This document shows positions 45,221 through 58,100 of a DNA stretch of 64,000 bases, piece by piece. Every line of letters begins with the position of its first letter. The first letter of the stretch is position 1. The translations under genes were made by a program, and so were the position numbers. This stretch comes from Centrapalus pauciflorus (taxonomy: Eukaryota > Streptophyta > Magnoliopsida > Asterales > Asteraceae): the NCBI GenBank assembly GCA_020465985.1, contig JAANYP010009678.1:1-64000 (forward strand), written 5' to 3'. The notes under the pieces were generated by a model. That model was given only the letters and a program-made list of their open reading frames with translations. It did no database searches and was not told the DNA's origin.

Positions 45221-48200
45221 CTAAGACAGGAATAACTTCGGATACTTTTGCCTAATCTCGTCTTCTCGTTCCCAAGTATGCGCAGATCCCTTATGGTATT
45301 TCCATTGAACTAACACCATTGGAATTTCCTTGTTGCGCAAATTCGAAACCTTATGGTCGATTATACGCTCGGGCTCTTCTTCGTATCGCAACTGCTCGTC
45401 AATTTGCACTTCTTTCCAAGGAATCGCAGCTTCAGCGTCAACTAAACACTTGCGAAGATTACTAACGTGAAATACATCATGAATCCCAGACATTTCGGCA
45501 GGCATCTTTAATATGTAGGCTTGCAGTCCCACACGCTCGAGAATTTCAAAAGGACCAACAAATCGAGGACTCAACTTCCCCCGTTTGCCGAACCTTACTA
45601 TTCCTTTTCTTGGCGAGACCTTTAGCAACACTTTATCTCCAATTTTAAACGCAATTGGTTTCCGTCTTCTATCATGATACTTCTTTTGTCTGTCTTGAGA
45701 GGTCTGAATCCGCTGTCGAATCAACTGTAGTTGGTCGTGTGCTTCTTGCAAAATCGCTGGTCCAGAGATCGGGCGTTCACCTGTTTCCCTCCAACAGGTT
45801 GGAGTTCGGCATCGACGTCCGTACAAAAGCTGATATGGAGGCATACCAATAGTCGAGTGATAACTATTGTTATAAGCAAACTCCACAAACGGCAGGTGAG
45901 TATCCCAACTTCCACCGAGATCAATCACACAGGCACGTAACATATCTTCTAAGGTCAAAATCGTTCTCTCACTTTGCCCGTCAGTTTCAGGATGATAAGC
46001 GGTGCTCATCTTAAGTTCAGTCCCTAGTCCATTCTGAAAAGCCTTCCAAAAACGAGAAGTAAATCTGCTGTCACGGTCCGATACTATAGACAATGGAACA
46101 CCATGTCTAGTCACGATTTCTTTCATGTACAATTCAGCTAACTTTTCGAGGCGTTCATCTTCACGTATGGGTAGGAAATGGGCTGACTTAGTAAGTCGAT
46201 CCACTATTTCCCATATAGAGTCATGATTCCGCTTAGTCCTGGGCAGCTTCGTCACAAATTCCATAGTTATGTGGTCCCACTTCCATTTCGGGATTGGCAA
46301 TGGTTGTAGTTCCCCATACGGCTTCTGATGTTCAGATTTGACTTGTAAACAAGTCATGCAATTTTCCACATATCGTCCCACGTCCTTCTTCATTCCAGGC
46401 CACCAATATTCCGTCCTCAAGTCTTGATACATTTTAGTAGAACCAGGGTGTATCGAAAATTTCGACATATGAGCTTCCGACAGAATTTGATCACGAATAC
46501 CTCCTAGTCTGGGAACCCATATTCTATCCATGAACCGTCTAAGACCACGATTATCAAGGGTCAGCTGGTTCACATATGTAACCATACGTTCAGATTTCAA
46601 GTTCTCATCCCGAATGGCTTCGGTTTGAGCGGCAATAATCGACTCAGGCAAGGCAGACTCCAAAACAACAGAAGTCAAAGCATAACATCGGGTATAATGG
46701 TCTTGTCCGGTTTTGCGGCTTAGGGCATCTGCTACTATGTTTGCTTTACCTGGATGGTAAAGGATCTCACAGTCATAGTATTTAATCAATTCCATAGATC
46801 GCCTTTGTCGCATATTCAGCTCTTTTTGGTCAAATATATACTTCAAACTCTTGTGATCCGTATATAATTTACACCTGGTCCCGTACAGATAATGCCGCCA
46901 AATCTTCAATGCAAAGGTTACGGCTGCAAGCTCCAAGTCATGCGTCGGGTAATTCTTTTCATGCGTCTTTAGCTGCCTTGATGCGTAGGCAATTACCTAA
47001 TCTCTTTGCATCAACACACAGCCTAATCCCATCTTAGAAGCATCACTATAGACTACAAAATCATCATTACCCTCAGGTAAGGCCAGAATCGGTGCTTCTA
47101 TTAGCTTACGTTTCAGAGCCTCAAAGGCTCGATCTTGAGATTCATTCCATTCAAACTTAACTTCTTTCTTCGTCAGACTGGTTAATGGCACCGCAATCTT
47201 GGAGAAATCACGGATAAATCTTCGGTAATAGCCCGCTAAACCCAAGAAACTTCGAACTTCAGATACGTTTTTCGGCGCTTCCCACTTCTGAACCACATCA
47301 ACCTTTGATGGATCCACAGCTATTCCCTTACTCGAGACAATATGTCCTAAAAATTGTACCTGGCGTAACCAGAATTCACATTTGAAGAATTTTGCGTAGA
47401 GTCGCTCCTTTCGTAACAAGTCTAGCAATTCTCGCAAATGCATCGCATGGTCAGATTCAGACTTAGAGTAAATCAAGATGTCATCAATGAAGACTATCAC
47501 TGATTTATCTAGCATTGGTCTACATACCCTATTCATGAGGTCCATGAATGCGGCCGGGACATTTGTGAGACCGAACGGCATTACTAGTAATTCAAAATGG
47601 CCATATCGAGTACGAAATGCAGTCTTCGGTACGTCAGACTCAAATACTTTGAGTTGATGATATCCAGATCGGAGATCAATCTTTGAGAAGTAGCTAGCCC
47701 CTTGCAGTTGATCAAACAAGTCGTCAATTCTTGGCAGAGGGTATCGGTTCTTGATAGTTACTTTATTTAGCTCCCGATAATCTATACACATGCGAAAGGT
47801 ACCATCCTTCTTCTTAACAAAAAGAACCGGAGCACCCCAAGGAGAAGTACTCGGACGAATAAACCCTTTTTCCAATAATTCCTGCAACTGACTCATCATT
47901 TCCTTCATTTCATTCGGAGCAAGACGGTAAGGGGCTTTCGGGATAGGAGCAGCACCCGGTACAAGGTCAATGTGGAATTCGATTTGGCGATCTGGTGGCA
48001 ATCCAGAGATGTCATCCGGGAATACATCAGGGAAATCTCGAACTACAGGTACATCAGACACGGTATTTTTAACTTCTTTAGCATCTACGGCATATGCTAA
48101 ATAGGCGGCACAACCTTTGGTTAGGCACTTTCGGGCTTTCATTACAGAAATGAGACCTAAATCTCGAGTCTTTCTATCGCCATAAACATAACGTTTACTT

Positions 48201-50032
48201 CCTTCGGGGGTTCTAATTCTAATTATCCTTTTAGCACAAAGGATTTCAACATTGTTCGTCATGAGCCAGTCCATTCCTATAATAACATCGAATTCTCTAA
48301 TCCACATCGGTATCAGGTCAACGTCCGAGGAGAGGTCATCAATTACTAGCTTACAGGAACGAAAGACTCTATTCACAGTCACAAAATTCGAGCTAGCAGT
48401 TTCTATGTCTAAGGGTGCAGGTAACATTACAGGGGCAAAATCAAACTGTTTAGCAAACTTTTCAGACACATATGACAGATTAGAACCAGAGTCAAATAAG
48501 ATTAAGGCAGGCATAGAGTTAACAAGAAATGTACCCATGACGACATCAGCAGTCTCTTTTGCCTCTTCGGCTGTCATCTGGAAAGATCTTGGTTGATTCC
48601 TCGGGGCAGAAGAACCTTTGACTGATTGCTGAGGTGAAGATGCAGGCGGAGGAACAAATCGGGGCCGGGTACAGTCTTTAGCATGGTGCCCCAACGTAAT
48701 GCAGTTTCGGCAAGCCTCACTGCGCTTGGGACATTCCGATCGGTCGTGACCATTCTGCCTGCAGCAATAACACTTAACGAATGCAGGATCGCACTTTCCT
48801 TCATGAATCTGCTTGCAGCGAGGACAAGCAGACCTTGGCGTAGAGGTCACGGCATAAGATTTAGCCTTCTTGGAAGGCTGCTTATCTCCCTTCTTTGAAC
48901 TTTCATTCTTCTTTTCAGCTTTCTCAGATTTTTCCTTCTTACTAGATTTAGCAATAAAAGGACATGCTCGCTCAGGATAGATTTCAAGTTCACCTACCCT
49001 AGCAATTTCAACCGCTTAGATATAACTTCTTGGTCTACCGGACTTCACAAACTTCCGGATTTCTCGATCCAGACCATCCACAAACAAATCCCTTCTCCTT
49101 TCATCAGTATCGACAGGGTGATCAGATAATAGCGAGAGCCTGGTAAATTCCAGCTCATAATCTGTTACGGACTTTGTACCTTGCTGAAAAGATAGCAGGG
49201 TTTTCTCCATTTGGCGCTTAACATCCTGAGGGCAGTATTTCTCCTTCAGATGAATCTTGAATTGATCCCAAGTAATGGATTTCTCCATTGCTTCAGACAT
49301 GGGATTCGTAATTGACTTCCACCAACGGCCAGCTCCATCTTCCAACATTCCCGTTGCAAACGTGACTTTGTCTTCTTCATTACACTTAGAGAGTTTAACT
49401 GCTTTCTCCACATTAGCAACCCAGTCCATAGCTTTTACAGGATCCGATGACCCAGCAAACGTACGAGCTCCACATTTCTTAAAATCAACAAACGTACATT
49501 CTCGTCCCACCTTAACGTGATGGTCAGAGGAATCAGTCTCACTGTCATAAGAGGGCTCATGTCTTTGTTTCCTCTTCCGATCCTTCTTGGGCTTCGCCAA
49601 CATCTCTTCCCTATATTTCAATTCTAACTCCTGTAACTTAAGTTCTCGCAACCTAAGTTCTTCTTCACGGTGTCTAAATTCAACTTCACGCTGGTTCTCC
49701 TCATCAGTCTGCATCACTGCTTTACCCTTAGTCAGCAAGTCCTTAATTTCCTTAAATCGGTCTTCAACCGCCATATCAGTCTGCAGTCGGTTCCTATCCA
49801 TCATAAGCTGCATTTGCCTACGATTTTCCTCATTCAACCTATGAACGAGATCAATCAATTGAGCCTGCTGGGGAGGCACAGGCGTAGCAGTACTGCTTGA
49901 GTCATTAGCAGTATTTTCAGGGTCAGTGCCTAAGTCCTCTACATGAACAGATTCTTTGTGTTGATCAGCTGCAGTATCAGCAGCTTTACCAACAGTCGAG
50001 GTACCAGCAACATTTGGATTCTTATCAGCCAT
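45221..50032 (-). pseudogene. Element C gag-pol polyprotein, two stop codons
   Basis: One continuous frame of about 1600 codons from MADKNP at 50032 to the chromodomain stop at 45221. It has the same domain order as B, with two CCHC knuckles, FDSG protease, FIDDILIYS RT, RNase H, HHCC, DDE integrase and chromodomain. Stops: GAA-to-TAA at 49016-49018, in Gag after the capsid, and a Lys-to-TAG change at 46997-46999, inside RNase H (QRD*VIAYAS). No frameshift seen. The Gag stop would prevent any pol product. Confidence 0.92.
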
Positions 50033-50389
50033 TGGCTGAAAATATAAAGGAAATAACTATTATTTCCTGATTCAAATAAGCATGATTCGAGTCATAATTC
50101 CTACGTCAGATAATCACATCTAAGTTCATAGATATGAAGGCAGTCAGTCAGGCTGGCACAAAGTCAAGTCAAAGTCAAGTCAGTATCAAGCAGTCAATCC
50201 CTCCCCCATCCTATCAGTCATCATTTGCCTATCTTAGGTCAAGTTGTGTGGGTAGTCCTTTACTAATTAAGTTACCCTAGGCCTCGGTGACTTGTTCGGG
50301 AATTCAGAGTCACATAATCCATACCATACCAGTAGTTTAAGTATCGGGTGGCCAATCCGATGATTAAACTGCTGCTCTGATACCAACTT
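50033..50389 (-). other. Element C leader with PBS
   Basis: 357 bp; PBS TGGTATCAGAGC at 50374-50385. No gene. Confidence 0.85.
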
Positions 50390-52799
50390 TGTAACATCCA
50401 AGTTACGACAAACAGTACACGTCATAATATTTCATTTCATTAAGTAATAAATATGACTAATTGTTTGATACCACAGGTCCATCTGCCTGAATACTTAATT
50501 ACAACAATATATTAAAGATCAAATGGTGGTCTAAACTAGCTTCTAAATCTTCAATCAGAGTGCGGAAGACTGAACAAGCTACCCGAGACCGCATCATCTT
50601 TTCAAAATAGGCGTCAATCAAAAGTCCAAAAGTCTGCTATTCATCAAAGTCCAGATTCACTTAGCCTGGGACGAACTACCTGCTATGGTCTTGCCTTTAT
50701 CAGCTTTTCCTATAAAAGAGTTGTCATGACAGAGTAAGCTAACATTGCTTAGTGAGTAAACAGAGTTTCATTAGTTACCACACATATATAACATACTATC
50801 AGCTCCTGTCGGCAAGTCACTACGTCAGAGACGGCAAAAAGGTTGGGAGACAACCCAGTTTGTATTCCCCTGTGTAAGGCCGAAGCCCTACGGGAAATGT
50901 ATGGAAACAAGTCATATAGGAAAGGAATCTGCAGAATTCCCTCCCGTGAATGGAGATCTCACATTCGGTCCTGTCGGATAATGCAGTATGCAGCGGCAAG
51001 TATATCAACAGTCAAGTAAGCAGTAAGCATGATAAGTATTTACATAAAATGTAAAAGTGAACATGCAATCAAGGCAATTCAAGTGTCTAGCTTCAGTAAT
51101 GTCAAAATACGTTTCTATGATACAATATAGTATTAAAGAAACATGCAGCAACAATCGGAAGTTTCCATACAGTCGATGACATTCACCAATAAGTATCGAA
51201 ACATATGCAAGTAATTAATGAAATCTGTCACTCACAGTAGTCCGTAGTCAGATAATGCTTAACGAATTAAGCTGTTCAGTTTACTCTGTCAAATCGGCGG
51301 GTTCCTGCAGTTCAGTTTCAAGTCTGGCATATTAATGTCAAGTCTGTGACATAATCTATATAACCCTAGTTATATATTCAGGTTATTGTCAATTCTGGCT
51401 GTCGAGTCTGAGGTAGTTCCTATCGTCCCAAGGTGAGTCTATTCTTATCAGATTAATACGATTCATCTAATTACAGATGTGTGGCCTTGAAATAAAGCCA
51501 ATCGTATTACTAGCAAGGTGAAACAGGACATACACATTCTAAGGGTTCGTACAGAGTCTGTTAATTCATTTGTGCATAAAATAGATATGCAACTTGAACT
51601 TGTGAGTTTTATCATAATCATATTATACTTTTAATTACAATAGGTTGTTTAATAACTTAATCTGATTTAGGAATTAATCTTTGGCTAGGAACATAATCAG
51701 ATTCGAATTAAGAGGGACAGATTCGAAGCAATACCATTCGAATCTAGATGATTAGACTCGAAATTCACATCACCTTGAAACCATACCCATAGACTCGAAG
51801 CATACTCTTAGAATCGAAGCATATAGATTCGAAATAGGGACTTAGACTCGAAACACATACATAGATTCGAACCTACACATAGTTTCGAAGCCTTCCTAGA
51901 CTCGAACCCATACCAGATTCGAAGGCAACTTACTAGACTCGAACCTACTTAGATTCGAGACACATATTCAAGTTTAGGCATGAATGTCTCGAGTTTGTTC
52001 TACTTGTTCAACGATTTTCCAGGTTTTAGCTACTAAACATGAACATAAATGAGGGAAAAATAGTTACTAACCTTCGTCCAAGCTATATCCTTCGACTATA
52101 GATGATTTCCAAGCAAAAACAAGTCCTAAACGAGAGCAAATCAGCTTCAAATGAAGGGGATATGAGCAAACTCGAATTTGCTCAACAAAACCGAACTAAA
52201 GTCAGAAAAAGGGGTTGATTTTTACCTTAAATCCGGACGAAATCTAACATGCAATGGTAGATTCGTGTAGAGCTCGACGATCTCTAACTGATGGCGTATA
52301 CATCACGAGAATCCGATGGATCGTTTGGGAGAAATTCTAGAGAGAAGGTGAAGTCTTAGAGAGAGAAGGAGAGAGTCCAAGCTTCCAAACTTAAGAAATG
52401 AGGAGGTGAGCTCTTATTTATAGGAATATAGAGAAAAATCAGATTTTCTACTGAATTTCCGGAATCGACCAACTTTTATTCCCATCAATCTGATTTGCAT
52501 TTCAGATGCAAATAATAGCAAAGGAGTTCTAGATTTTCTATAATTGTCTTTTAGTCATATTTTTATTCATTTTAGTCCGTTTCGTCATTTTCAGTCTTCA
52601 ATTTGTCATTTAGCTGAATTTTAATTATCAACTTTATTTCAGCTAATTTTGGGGCAACTTTTCATAATTAATTATAACTTAATATAATTAACTATTTAAG
52701 ATTCATGTTTTCGGTTAATTACTAATATTTGGATAAAATTGCTTTATTATCCAAAGTCTGATGCTGTAATTTATATTTAATAAATTACAGGCTGTTACA
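50390..52799 (-). repeat. Element C 5' LTR
   Basis: 2410 bp. TATA at about 52414-52424, motif array 51700-51965, satellite-homologous segment about 51055-51245. The outer terminus reads AATTACAGGCTGTTACA, against ACGGGCTGTTACA in the others. Followed by TAAAA (52800-52804). Confidence 0.92.
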
Positions 52800-54616
52800 T
52801 AAAACCTTGGCCTTATCAGTTTTTCCTGTAAAGAGAGTTGTCATGACAGAGTAAGCTAACATTGCTTAGTGAGTTAACAGAGTACCATTAGTTACCACAC
52901 ATATATAACATACTATCAGTTCATGTCGGTAAGTCAACACGTCAGAGACGGCAAAGATTTGGGAGTCAACCCAATCTGTATTCCCATGTGTAAGGCCGAA
53001 GCCCTACGGGTAGTGTATGGAAATGAGTCAGATAGGAAAGGAATCTGCAGAATTCCTTCCTGTGAATGGAGATCTCGCATTCGGTCCGATCAGTTTATGC
53101 AGTATGCAGAGACAAATGTATCAACAATCAAGTAAGCAGTAAGCATGATAAGTATTTACAAAAATGTAAAAGTGAACATGCAATCCAAGGCATTTCAGAT
53201 ATCTAGCTTCAATTATGTCAAAAGTAAGTCTCTATGATACAATAAAGTATTCAAGAAACATGCAGTAATAACCAAAGTTTCCATACAGTTCAGTAACATT
53301 CACCAATAAGTATCGTAACATATGCAAGTAATTAATGAAATCTGTCACTCACAGTAGTCCTTTGTCAGTTAGTGCTTAACGAATTAAGCCGTCCAATTTA
53401 CTCTGTCAAATCGGCTGGTTCCTGCAGTTCAGTTTCAAGTCTGGTATATTAATGTCACGTTTGTAACCTGATCTATATAACCCTAGTTATATAATCAGGT
53501 TATTGTCATATCTTGTTGTCGAGTATGTGATAGTTCCTAGCGTCCCAGAGTGAGTCTATTATTATCATTGATCAATTAAGCCAACAGAAACTCCCTTAGG
53601 TCCATAGGGTATATCCTAGAGTTCTTTTCGAAATCATCAGATAAAATTTTTTCAAGTACAGTTATGCATATCATAAGGCCGATCAATAACTTAGTCTGAT
53701 TTAGGAATTATTTTTGGCTTGGAACAAAACCAGATCTGAATAAATTAGAATCTAAATGGACAGATTCGAATTAAGGGCATAGATTCTAGGATAGATTCGA
53801 ATTAAAGCATAGATTCGAACTAGGGCATAGATTCTAGGATAGATTCGAATTAAAGCATAGATTCGAAGTAGGGCATAGATTCTAGGATAGATTCGAATTA
53901 AAGCATAGATTCGAGCCAGGGCATAGATTCTAGGATAGATTCGAATTAAAGCATAGATTCGAACTAGGGCATAGATTCTAGGATAGATTCGAATTAAAGC
54001 ATAGATTCGAACTAGGGCATAGATTCTAGGATAGATTCGAATTCAGCTCATTAGATTCTAGGGTGTCAGATTCGAATTCAGCTCATTAGATTGTAGGGAG
54101 TTAGATTCGAACCCAGCTCATTAGATTCTAGGGAGTTAGATTCGAACCCAGCTTATTAGATTCTAAAGGATTTGGATGCCAAAAGTCATTAATGTAATCA
54201 ATTTCGAACCTAATCTGAGGATGAATTCGAGTTTGTTCATAATTTCTCTCGAATTTGTTCATCTTGTTCATCAATATTCCAGGCCTTTAACTACGAAATT
54301 CAACAAAAATAAGGGAGTAATAGTCACTAACCTTTGTCCAAGCTATAGCACTCGATTATAGACGTTTTCCAAGCAAAATCAGGTTCTAAACGAGAGCAAA
54401 TCAGCTTCAAATGAAGAGATTTTGAGCAGATTCGAATTTTGCTCTTCAAAACCGAAACAAAAAGATAGAAAAAGGGGTCGAATTTACCTCAAATCGGAAC
54501 CAAATCGAACATGCAATGACAGATTAATGTAGAGCTCGACGATATCTATCCGATGCCGTATAAATCACGAGAATCCGATAAGCCGTTTAGGAGAAAAGCT
54601 AGAGAGAAGTCAGATT

Positions 54617-54652
<36 letters not shown>

Positions 54653-55075
54653 CTAGCTTTTCCAAACTTAAGAAATGAGGAGGTGATGCTCTATTTATAG
54701 AAAATAGAGAAAAATCAGATTTTCTACTGAATTTCCGGAATCGACCAACTTTTATTTCCATCAATCTGATTTGCATTTCAGATGCAAATAATAGCAAAGG
54801 AGTTCTAGATTTGCTATAATTGTCTTTTAGTCATATTTTTATTCATTTTAGTCCGTTTCGTCATTTTCAGTCTTTAATTTGTCATTTAGCTGAATTTTAA
54901 TTATTAACTTAATTTCAGCTAATTTTGGGCAACTTTTCATAATTAATTATAACTTAATATAATTAATTATTACAGATTCATATTTTCGGTTAATTACTAA
55001 TATTTGGATTAAAATTGCTTTATTATCCAAAGTCTGCTGCTGTAATTTATATTTAATAAATTACGGGCTGTTACA
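52800..55075 (-). repeat. Element E 3' LTR, main part
   Basis: Begins at TAAAACCTTGG, equivalent to 61338 of the 5' LTR, so it lacks the first 319 bp of plus-strand sequence. It contains the 48-bp tandem repeats (53775-54060), 35- to 37-bp repeats (54060-54175) and an (AG)n run (about 54619-54648). Confidence 0.9.
53775..54175 (-). repeat. Tandem repeats within E 3' LTR (48-bp unit, TTCGAA-rich)
   Basis: Six 48-bp units start at 53775, 53823, 53871, 53919, 53967 and 54015, each with two ATTCGAA palindromes and one GATTCTAG. Three or four units of about 35-37 bp (CAGCTCATTAGATTCTAGGG) follow. The equivalent array in the 5' LTR is 62313-62705, also with six 48-bp units. Other Tk LTRs have the same motif in a loose, irregular array. 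Confidence 0.92.
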
Positions 55076-55113
55076 GTCTTCCCCCGTTAAATTGATTCCG
55101 TCCTCGGAATCGA

Positions 55114-58100
55114 CTAAGACAAGAATAACTTAAGATATTTTTGCCTAATCTCGTCTTCTCGCTCCCAAGTTTGCGCAGATCCCTTATGGTATTTCCATTG
55201 AACTAACACCATTGGAATTTTCTTGTTGCGCAATTTCGAAACCTTATGATCGATTATACGCTCGGGCTCTTCTTCGTATCGCAACTGTTCGTCAATTTGC
55301 ACTTGTTTCCAAGGAATCGCAGCTTCAACGTCAATCAAACACTTTCGAAGATTACTAACGTGAAATACATCATGAATCCCAGACATTTCGGCAGGCAACT
55401 TTAGTCTGTAGGCTTGCAATCCTACACGCTCGAGAATTTCGAAAGGACCAACAAATCGAGGGCTCAACTTCCCCCGTTTGCCGAATCTTACTGATACGAA
55501 ACGTTGACCCGCAAGTTAAATGTAACTTGGAACCTTCGTATAGGATAGGATAGGCGTCAAAGTACCCGATAATTGGGACTCCAACACGCCTAGAGCAAGT
55601 CCTTGACCCGTTAGTTATAAGAACTAAGAACCAAAGGAATACGAGAACGCCACAAGAATGTGCTCACAATCTTGATAAGTTCTTGAACTATGAACTCTCC
55701 AACAAAGAACAAAGCTCACAAAGATGAGTAAAACTCTAAAGAAAGATATATATTTCTCAAGTGAATTGATTTGAAAGTACATAGGAAGCCATCTATTTAT
55801 AGGCTTCAAAAACCAACTCAAAAGACACTAATTAAATTCAATGGATTAAAGAAGGGACTTTAATCCATGACTCTTGACATTTTGTCTTCAATTGGTAGAT
55901 AATTCTAGAACTCTTAAACAAAAAAAACGGATTAGGCATTTCTAGGCCTTTATTGGACTCAAATAAACTTCTAATGGACTTCAAAATACATCCATTCTAC
56001 CACTTGGGCTTAGTACTAGCCCATAATATCTCAAAGACCCAAGAAAATGCAACTTTTGGGCTTTTATGCTTCCATATTAGGATCCAATGTTTCAAGTCTA
56101 GTAACATGCTTCATCACTTGCGGTTGAGCATCGTCTTTGCATGCAGACTCTTGGATATCAACAACTAAGCTCGTAAAAACTTCTTTGATCTTCTTTGCTC
56201 GTCCTCTTGTCATTGGGCCTTCACGTATTTCCATGACATCTTTGGAATGGTTTGATGATCCTCCATCACTTACTATCCCTTTTCTCGGCGAGACCTTCAA
56301 CAATACTTTATCACCAACCTCGAACACAATTGGCTTACGCCTTCGATCATGATATTTCTTTTGTCTGTCTTGAGAGGTCTGAATTCGCTGTCGAATCAGC
56401 TGTAGCTGGTCGTGGGCTTCTTGCAAAATAGCTGGTCCTGAGATTGGGCGTTCACCTGTTTCCCTCCAACAGGTTGGAGTTCGGCATCGACGTCCGTACA
56501 AAAGCTGATATGGTGGCATGCCAATAGTCGAGTGATAACTATTGTTGTAAGCAAATTCTACAAATGGAAGGTGGGTATCCCAATTTCCACCGAGATCAAT
56601 CACACAGGCGCGTAGCATATCTTCCAAAGTCAAAATCGTTCTCTCACTTTGCCCGTCAGTTTCAGGATGATAAGCGGTGCTCATCTTAAGTTCGGTACCT
56701 AGTCCATTCTGAAAGGCCTTCCAAAAGCGAGAAGTAAATCTGCTGTCACGGTCAGATACTATAGACAATGGAACACCGTGTCTAGTCACGATTTCTTTCA
56801 TGTACAATTCAGCTAGCTTTTCGAGGCGTTCATCTTCACGTATGGGTAGGAAATGGGCTAACTTAGTGAGTCGATCCACTATTACCCATATAGAGTCATG
56901 ATTCCGTTTAGTCCTGGGCAGCTTCGTCACAAAGTCCATGGTTATATGGTCCCACTTCCATTCCGGGATTGGCAATGGTTGTAGTTCCCCATACGGCTTC
57001 TGATGTTCAGATTTGACTTGCAAGCAAGTCATGCAATTTTCTACATATCGACCTACATCCTTCTTCATTCCAGGCCATCAATTTTCCGTCCTCAAATCTT
57101 GATACATTTTAGTAGAACCAGGATGTATCGCAAATTTCGACATATGAGCCTCCGACAGAATCTGATCACGAACACCTCCTAATCTGGGAACCCATATTCT
57201 ATACATGAATCGTCTAAGACCACGATCGTCAATAGTCAGCTTGGCCACATAAGTAACCATACACTAGGATTTCAAGTTCTCATCCCGAATGGCTTCGGTT
57301 TGAGCGGCAATTATTGACTCAGGTAGAGCAGACTCCAAAACGATAGAAGTCAATGCATAACATCGGGAATAATGGTTTTGTCCGATTTTGCGGCTTAGGG
57401 CATCTGCTACTATGTTTGCCTTACCTGGATGGTAGAGGATCTCACAGTCATAGTATTTAATCAATTCCATTGATCGCCTTTGTCGCATATTCACCTCTTT
57501 TTGATCAAATATATACTTCAGACTTTTGTGATCTGTATATAATTTACATCTAGTCCCATACAGATAATGCCGCCAAATCTTCAATGCAAAGGTTACGGCT
57601 GCAAGCTCCAAATCATGCGTCGGATAATTCTTTTCATGCACCTTTAGCTGCCTTGATGCGTAGGCAATTACTTTATCCCTTTGCATCAACACACAGCCTA
57701 ATCCCAACTTAGAAGCATCACTATAGACTACAAAATCATCATTACCCTCAGGTAGGGCCAAAACCGGTGCTTCAATTAGCTTACGCTTCAGAGTCTCAAA
57801 GGCTCGTTCTTGAGATTCATTCCATTCAAACTTAACTTCTTTCTTTGTCAGGCTAGTTAAAGGCACTGCAATCTTGGAGAAATCACGGATAAATCTTCGG
57901 TAATAGCCCGCTAAACCCAAGAAACTTCGAACTTCAGATACGCTTTTCGGTGCTTCCCATTTCTGAATTGCATCAACTTTTGATGGATCCACGGCTATTC
58001 CCTCACCTGAGACAATATGTCCTAAAAACTACACCTGGCGTAACCAGAATTCACATTTGGAGAATTTTGCGTAGAGTCGCTCTTTTCGTAACAATTCTAG

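Larger units (their letters stand above)
42771..52799 (-). mobile_element. Element C: full-length Tekay-like chromovirus between satellite and E
   Basis: LTRs at 42771-45182 (2412 bp, 3') and 50390-52799 (2410 bp, 5'), PPT, gag-pol, leader and PBS all present. The flanks do not match: GTTCC of the satellite on the left, TAAAA of E's LTR on the right. TAAAA instead pairs with TTTTA beside element A. C is therefore best read as a recombinant whose left part came from another insertion. Confidence 0.9.

Noticed and set aside
42771..52799. C as a simple insertion into the satellite
   Set aside because: Its flanks do not form a TSD; the right flank TAAAA pairs with the sequence beside element A instead.
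54619..54648. (AG)n run in E 3' LTR as a regulatory GAGA element
   Set aside because: The 5' LTR has only a short version (about 63155-63168), so this looks like microsatellite expansion in one copy.
56064..57068. 334-codon ORF as a novel integrase fusion protein
   Set aside because: It is E's integrase running by chance into a solo F LTR inserted with a TSD; upstream stops separate it from any start.
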